This document shows positions 9,601 to 18,600 of a stretch of DNA of 64,000 bases, piece after piece. This DNA comes from JACRCG01 sp964524835 (GTDB lineage: Bacteria; Desulfobacterota; Desulfuromonadia; Geobacterales; Pseudopelobacteraceae): positions 1 to 64,000 of the forward strand of contig CAZGEG010000011.1 of NCBI GenBank assembly GCA_964524835.1. Reading direction: 5' to 3'. The position numbers were made by a program, and so were the translations under genes. Below the pieces are notes generated by a model. The model worked only from the letters and a program-made list of their open reading frames with translations, did not search any database and was not told the origin of the DNA. The stretch's first letter is position 1, and every line of letters begins with the position of its first letter.

Positions 9601-12600
9601 GCTGATGTTCCAATTGTGCCAAAGGATGTTAAGTTTTACATAATGAAAAAGGGCGTCTGGGAGTTCCTGCAGGAGTTTGATCTAAACAATCAAAAGTTTG
9701 AAGATATCAAGATGCCTTTTGATACTACCGCAATGGCCGAAGGCAAATACCCGATCAAGCTGTTGTTTCGATATCTGGACGTCACCCGAAATCTCGAGCA
9801 AACAATTGAGAACCCTTGGGACGCCATGTTTGTTCCCGACCCTTGGCTGATTGTTGATCGCAAGCCTGCTGTCATAAACAGTAGCTATTCTGTGGAGGCG
9901 CAGACGGTCTGCCCTGTCAGGCAATACTACACCGATGAAACGGGTGAATGGTTTGGTGTTTCAGCCATTGCCCAAGCGCGGGATGACAATTATACAACCT
10001 TCGAGATGTTCTATGGAGATGGAAATAATCCTCAGGAATGGTTGACAGCATATTGGCGCGATTTTGTCGTATTGAATGGCAAAGTACAGCCAAAGTTGAT
10101 TCCTATTAAGGATAGCGGTCCAAATGGTAATATTTCTCCTTGGGATGTGACCAACCTCCAGAGCGGTAACTATTCCCTCAAGCTGAAAGTATTTGATGCG
10201 GTCGGCAATGTCAGTTGCAAAACAACGTCGTTTACGTTGGAGAAGGCATCCATAATACAATCACTGAAAACGGACAAGGTCCTCTTTTCTCCAAACGGTG
10301 ATGGTATTCTGGATGATGTGCACATTGATTATGCCATTGATAGAAACGCGACGATCGCTGCAAAAGTTTACACGTTGATTATGGGGGATGACGGTCTTCC
10401 GAAGCTTGATGGAACTCCGCTCAGGACGATTGTCACTGATAAATCATATCTTTCAGGTACTGATACGATTAACTGGGATGGGAAAGATGATACGGGAGCC
10501 GCGCTTCCCATCGGTAAATACGGCATCGCGCTTTATGCTACCAACTCATGCGGTGTAACCTCGACAAAATGGGTACCAGTGGAAATTGATGTAACTCCTC
10601 CTTTTGTAACTATAATCAATCCAGACCCCGCGCTTCAATTGCCTCCCGTCAACATTCTAGACATATTGGGAACAACTCAAGATTCCCACTTTGATAATTT
10701 TGTGCTTGAAGCCGGAGAGGGTAGTAGTCCCACGACATGGGACATTATTTCCGCAAAGCGAATTCCGGTCAGTAATGGAAGGCTTGGTTATTGGAATACA
10801 TTTGGATTAACCGGCAAATGGACGTTACGACTTTCATCTGTTGATACGGTTGGTAACCGTGGGGTCTCGCAGATTATGCTGGATATGGATAATCGCAGAA
10901 CTCTTATCAAATCACTTGCAGTGCTGCCGGAAATGATTTCCCCAAATAATGATCAAAAAGCTGATACCGCCCTTATAAAATATGAAGTGACCGAACCCAG
11001 CAACATCAAAATCGGAATATTCGATGCTTCTTCTGTACTGGTACGGGAACACTCGTTAACGTTGACATCGGCAGGGATGTACAGCTGGCCTTGGGACGGA
11101 AAAAATGCAACCGGTACCGTGGTGGCTGATGGAACCTATCAAATAAAGCTGGATGTCTCTCTTACCGCGAGTGGCCAGGCTCAGTCGGAATCCATTTCTC
11201 TTGTAGTCGATAATATCTTGCCCAAGATAGATATAAAGCAGCCAAACAAGGTATATCTCAACACCATGTCACTTTCTGTTACTGGCGAAATCAGCGATCT
11301 GAATCTCTCGGAATATACGATTTCATATTCAGGGCCCGACGGTGTGGTCGTGCTTGATTCAGGCAACCAGAACAAACTATCAAATCTGTTCGGAACAATA
11401 AGTGATCTAAAGGAAGATACTTATACTTTGACTGCCATAGCGAAAGATTTGGCTGAGAATAGTACTAAAGTTACAAGAATAATCACCATCGATCGCACGT
11501 CACCCAAAGTTACCCTGGATACACCAAAGAGTGGTGAATTTTACGGTGCCGACAAGAGGGTGATCGACATAACCGGTTCCATTATCGAAAAGAACCTGGA
11601 ACGCTACAGTCTGCGTTACGGCGCGGGTGAAATGCCGTCTGAGTGGAGGGAATTAGTCGGAGGAGATGCCGTGCCGACTGTCTCAAACTTTTTCTCTTGG
11701 AAAGTTGGTAAGGATGACAGCATTGCCGATGGAGTATATTCACTTTCCATGTATGCCAAGGATAAGGCTGGCCTTGAAGGTGAGGCCAAGACCCGGATCG
11801 TTATCGACAATACCCCGCCGGATGTGGCTCTTACTTCTCCGAAGGAGGGTGATTATGTTACCAAAGCGATTAATATCAAGGGAACCATTGCCGATTCTTA
11901 TTTCGACAAAGGAACGCTGGAGCTGAGTGAAGGATCCTGTAAGACCGCCGCAAAATTTTCGGTGATCAAAACCCTTTCTGTTTCAGTGCAAGATGACATA
12001 CTTGACTCCTGGAAAGTATTGCCTGCCGATGGAGAATATTGTCTCAAACTTTCAGCTTCGGACAAATCGGGCAACAAGTCCGAAACTAAAACTGGTTTCA
12101 AAATAGATACTCATCCTCCTGCAGTTCCAACACTGACAGGTAAAACGGAGAACAAGACTACCAACACTCTAAGTTGGACAAAGAGTCCGGAAGCTGATGT
12201 CGCCGGTTATAACCTGTACAAAAACAGCCAGAAACTAAACAGCATAGCGATTACTGATCTTGCTTATTCGGACACTGGCCTCAAGGAAGGCAGCTATGTT
12301 TACACCGTCAAAGCGATTGACCTGGCTGGTAACGAGAGTGAATCATCAAATACGGTTAGCCTGAAGATTGACCTGACCGGGCCGACGGCGCGGATAACCT
12401 CACCGCGGGATGGCTCAGTCGTCTCCAATCTGGTTGATGTCAAGGGTACTGCTTTCAGTCAGGACGACTTCAAGGAATACCGCGTTCATATCGGCCAAGG
12501 GAGTAATCCGTCCAGTTGGGCCCTGATCCGCCGCTCACCGTTATCGACTTCCTATGGCTCGCTGGCTCAGTGGGATACCATTACCGGTCAGGAGGGGAGC

Positions 12601-15600
12601 CAATACAGCATCAAACTGGAAGCGGAGGATACGTCAGGTAACATCTCCACTGCACAGACTGTTGTCACCATCGACAATACACCGCCAAATTCTCCGTTAC
12701 TTCTTACGAATGCCGTAACCGGCGCTGAGGTTGCCCTGACCTGGAAAGCAAATTCAGAGACTGACCTGGCCGGATATCTACTCTATCGCAACGACCAACT
12801 GGCGAATGTCAGCGGTATTGTTGCCGGCAATCTGAAACCTTACCTGGTGAGCGGTACAACATACACAGATAAAGCTCTGGCTGACGGTACCTACAGCTAC
12901 TATCTGGTGGCAATGGATCAGGCTGGTAACAGCAGCGACCAGTCCAACACTCTGGAAGTGACCATCGATACCCGCCCGCCTCATATGACGATCACCGCTC
13001 CGACCAGTGGTCATAAATTTGAAGGCACTTTGATGATCAAGGCTGAAACGCCGGACAATGATATCGCCACTGTCCAGTTTCAATACAAACGGTCCCAGGA
13101 TGTCGGTTGGACCAACCTTGGTGCCCCACTTGTCAATTCTCCTTTTATTACATACCTCAATCCGAAGTTGCTGGGCTTGGCCTACTACGACTATCAGGTT
13201 CAGGCATTGGCTGCCGATAAAAGCGGCAAGCCAGATCCGGTGCCGCCGCTAGTAACAATCACGTATGCAGACCTGACTCCACCAGATGTACCGTCCGGCC
13301 TTGCCGCCAAGGTGCTTGGAGCTGAAGTTAATCTGACATGGAATGCTGTCAGTGAGGCTGAGGTCAACTATAACATCTATCGCTGGAACGCCGGAGCCAA
13401 GTCCAGGATCAATGGTACAGCAGTCAAAACATTATCGTTTATGGATAGTGCGGTTCCTGATGGAACGTACCAATATGAAGTTACTGCGACTGACCTGTCT
13501 GGTAATGAAAGCTCAGCGTCAGGCCAGGCAACCGCAAAGATCTATGCCCCGATCATCATCCAGCCGTTAACCCCGGTTAAGGAACCGGCTCTAAATCTCA
13601 CCGGCAATGGGGTTGACCCGAATTCTGCCGTGGAATTAACAACCGTGCAGCCGTCGGGAAATATTGCCAAGGTTACTGTCTTTGCTGATGCCTCGGGGAT
13701 TTTCAAGCTGGACGGTATTACTCTTGGAGTGGGAGAGACCAGCTTCAGCGCTGTTACATCGGACAGTAATGGTAACATCAGCAAGGATTCCGAGGCGGTT
13801 TACGTCGCATTCGGAAAGGTTCCGGCTGTTCCGACCGGACTGGTTTCCACAGTTCAGGGGAATGGTGTGACGTTAAACTGGAATGCCAACAGCGAAGCGG
13901 ATATTTTGGGCTATAACATTTATCGGGATGGCGAACTTCTGAACTACTGGAACTGGGTCGAGCCGATCCTGGCCACGGCATCGAATGAAGAGCCAGCTGA
14001 CAATGCTATTGATGATAACTATTATACTTCGTGGAACAGTTCATATTCTAACGATGGTACATTTAGCCCTGTCTGGTGGCAGATGACCTTTTCAGCTCCG
14101 GAGTTGGTCAGTGAATTGGACCTCAATTGGCTGACAGGTTGGGATTATGACGGTAACCAGATACTCTACGCCGGCAAGGATTTCGATGTACAAGCATGGA
14201 GCGGCCATAACTGGGTGACAATCAAGAAGATTGCCGGAAATGATCAACAGTTTAATGAGCTGATAATTGACCCTCCATATAGAACCGATCGCTTACGATT
14301 GCTCATCACTGCTACAACGGATCCGAATGATTCGAGACAGGTCATGCTAGCTGATGCATCTGCCTATGCAGTCGATATCAACAGCTCTCCCTCCTATAAC
14401 GAAATCTACATACAGGATGGCAAATATCTCTATGAAGTATCAGCAGTCAATCAATATGGGTTTGAAAGTGATCGTGCGGCTGCGAAAGCTAAGATTGGCT
14501 GGTTCCCCCAGACGCCGTCCGGACTGGCAGCCACCGTGCAAGGTTCGAATGTCATACTTAGCTGGAATCCCAATCCGGATACCGCCAATGCCGTTTCCTA
14601 CTACTACAAAATGCAGCGTTGGAATGGGCAAACAATGGAGAGCAGCTGGTGGGTGAATGCGCTTGACACGACATACACGGATTTCGATGTCAAAAATGGG
14701 ACTTACGGCTATCGCATTAGTGCTACGGCATGGACAGGCCGTTCCTGGATCGAGAGCGATTTTTCCGATTTTGTCGGCGCAACAGTAGCGGTTGTGCCTC
14801 CCGTTGTTCCTTCCGGTCTCGTGGTTATGGCTCCCGCATTCGGGAAGACTCTTGATATTGCATGGCAACTGTCTCCAGACTCTTTTGGTTATAATCTTTA
14901 TCGGTCAAATACGCATGAAGGGCCTTATACTTCTGTCGATAGCTGGATAGATAGTCCTGTATACAGAGATGGCGGCCTGGTTGATGGGATGAACTATTAT
15001 TATGTTGTGACCGCTTTGGACTATGCCGGCAATGAAAGTTCTTATTCGGCGGAGGCTACTGGAGTGCCTCGGGATTTGATTGCTCAGCAGCCACATATTT
15101 TCAAGCCAACCCTTCCCGGCACACCTGTCACCACTTACGTTGAGACGGTCGAAGTGGCCGGTTTTGCCGAGCCTGGGGCAAGTATAGATATCAAGCGAAA
15201 TGAAGCAACAATTGGTGCTGCGACGGCATCAGTCCTTGAGCAGCGGTTTGACAAGTCCCTTCTTCTGGATACCGGATCAGTCAGCCTGTCTCCAGACAGG
15301 GGCATATTGGCAAGTGTCGCCAACAATATATTGACGCTTACGGATCTTTCAAACAATGCAGTAACAGTGACGCTTGATTTGCCCTTTGCAGACTCATGGG
15401 GAACACCTCTCTGGTCTCCAAGCGGGCGTTTTCTGGTCTTCTCCGGCTCAGATAGTAATTGGAATGATAAAATTGCGACCTATGATCGTGAAACTCAGCA
15501 AGTTCAGATTGTTACTACAGGAGTTTCAGTTTCTGAATTTGATGCTTCATGGTCACCTGCAATCGACAATTTCGTTTTTGTCAGTGCCGATGCCGACGAT

Positions 15601-18600
15601 AATCGAATCCTCTGGCTTGGCAACCCGATTGACGGCTCGGTTACTCGTCTTGCAGACGCGAACTACGCAGATGATCCCCGTCTATCACATGATAACAAGT
15701 ATGTTGCATATTTTGAGGACGATGAGACGTTGCTACTCTTTAATCGCGTTGACGGGACAGTTACTACGGTTGATAGTGATACCGATGGTGGCTCGTTGGC
15801 GTGGTCCCCTGATGACTCAAAGCTTGCCTATATTTCGTATCGTGACGGTGATGGAGACATCTACAGTTACGCTATTTCCAGTGGAGAGGTTGCCAGACGC
15901 ACGTACAGCCAACAGGATGGCGGCAGTATTGCCTGGTCACCAGATGGTTCGTGGTTAGGATATAGATCATATCCTGATGATAACGAATTGTTCACCGTTG
16001 TAGATGTAAATGGGAGTGAACAGATTGTGTTTGCTGCCGTGGAAGATTTGTACGGAATCCCTGAGTGGCGTTCTGACGGCGATATAATCGCACTTGATCA
16101 GCTTGGTCTGCACACGATTAAACCGGCGGGGTATTTCTCCGCAACTGTGAATCTAGTGGCGGGCGAAAACAGTTTGACTGCCGTTGCAACCGATCCAGCC
16201 GGTAATGCCAGCATACTCTCCGAAGCAATTACTGTGATTTTTGATACCGGCACGTTGCCGGATCTCGCCATTACCGATAGTGACATCTCCTTTTTCCCAC
16301 CGGTGTCCAGGCCGGGTGAGGAAACGCTGGTTACGGCGCGGGTGCGCAATCTTGCCGGTAATGCCGTGGACAACGTAAAGGTTGAACTGTATCTGTGGGA
16401 CGGCGCCAACGATGTCACTACACTGGCATCAGAAACCATTTCTCATATCGATGCCTATGGGGAGGAAAACGTAGCGGTGCGTTTTAATGTCGGTACTGCC
16501 AACGGCACCCGTACTGTTATCGCGGTTGTCGACCCGTCTGATGCAATTCAGGAAGTTCTGGAACCGAATAACTATGCTGCAAAGGATTTTGCCATTACGA
16601 ATCTGGAGGGTGTGCGGCTTACCGCCACTCTGAATTCTCTCAAGTTGGCTTCCAATCATGATTTGTCCGCCAATGTCGCGCTGCTCAACAGCGGACTGCC
16701 TGTGAGTGGTGTTCTGTCGGTAGCGATTGAAGATGCTTCCGGGGTTGTCGTTAAACAACTGGCGGGACAAACATTGGAGTTGCCGTACGGGCTGAATGAG
16801 TCATTATCATTCACCTGGAATACCGGTGCAACATTTGCCGGAAATTATCGGCTCCATGCGCTTCTCAAAAACGGTACGACGGTGCTCGCCGAAGATGCCG
16901 TGTCGTTTACCATTATTCCCGACCTCACGGTTATTGCACGGATTGCCACCGATCGTCAACAGTATGGGGCGAATCAAAGTGTAGGCCTTTCCGCGAGCTT
17001 CATGAACGCTGCGCTGAATTACCTCATCCCGCAACTCAAAGCGAACCTGCGGATATTTGACGCACAAAATGCGCAACTATTCTCGGGTGAACAGTTTGTG
17101 GCAAACATAATGCCGGGCATGTCCGGTGCCCTGGATTTTAGCTGGAATAGCGGGCTTAATGCACCGGGTAATTACACAGCGAAGATTGAATATTCTGTCG
17201 GCGATCAGTTCGCGGGGAACGCTTCGACGGCATTCAGTATTATCCCGGTTGCTTCGATAAACGGTACTCTCAAGGTGTCGTCGAATATTGTTCAACCCGG
17301 CGAGGCCATTGTGGTTTCGTACACTTTGAACAATAGCGGCAACAGTACTGCTGCCGGTCAGGCGTTGCTTGTCTTGGTCGATCCCGACTCTCTTTCCGTG
17401 ATTGCCACTATGGAGCAGGCTGTCTCTATCCCAATGGGGGGAACGCAATCCGGTTCCGCCGTTTTTGCAAGCGGCAAACTTCTGCTTAAGCCGCACCTGG
17501 TTACACTCACCTATGTCACACTGGGAAGCCGGACTCTTATCGGAACTGCGCCGGTCAGTATCAAGGATGGCATCCCGCCGGTTCTGACCGTTGTTTCGCC
17601 GTTGTCCGGCGAACGGTTTACCGGTGATGTCAGCTTCTCCGTCCTGGCATCGGATAATGCCTCCGGTGTCGCCCGCGTTGAGTACTCCCGTGACGGCGGC
17701 GCGTGGAGTCTTTTGCCGCCGACAGAACCGGCAGAGGGGCGTTACGGATTCGTCTGGACGCCGGTTGTAACTGAAAACGGGTTGCATTCGGTAAGCTTCA
17801 GAGGCGCGGACCGGGCGGGAAATACCGGCTCTCCGCTCGTTGTTTCATTCATTGTTCAGATTGATACCACGCCTCCGGTGCTGAATGTCTCTACCCTTGC
17901 AGATGGTAGTTTTACCAATAATCAGGTGCTTAATATTGCCGGTTCCGTTAGTGACGACACCGGCGTCAAGGTAGTTACCATCAATGGAACTATTATTACG
18001 ATTAACTCCGATGGCAGCTTCAGTCACGCTCTGCAACTTGTTCCCGTCTCCAATTCGATTGAGGTTAGAGCCAGCGATTTTGCTGGTAACAGTTTCACGG
18101 ATGTCCGTACCATAAATCTGGACCAGAAAGCCCCGCTCCTTGTCATCCTGACTCCTGCCGATAACAGCAAAACCGGTGCTCCGTTGATGGACGTTACTGG
18201 GGTAGTTGATGAAAGCTCCACCGTGACCGTCAAGGCGGGAGGAGTTGTACAAACAACAGCAATGAACGGGAACGGATTCACCTCGTCAGTTACTCTTGTG
18301 CCCGGCATCAACACGATTGAGGTCACGGCTACCGACCTTGCGAGTAATACAAGCAGTCAGAAACGTACCGTCATTTTTGACGATCAGAAACCGGCGCTCG
18401 CCATCAGCGAACCCGGACAGGATCTTCGCACCAACAAGGGGAATGTCACCGTCCACGGCACCGTTTCGGATCCCTATACCGAGGTTAGCGTAACGGTTTC
18501 TGTGGATGATCAAACATTCACTCCGATTGTTATCGATGGCCGCTTCGAACAGGCGGTCAGCTTCAGCGCAGAAAAGAGCTATACCATAACGGTAACCGCT

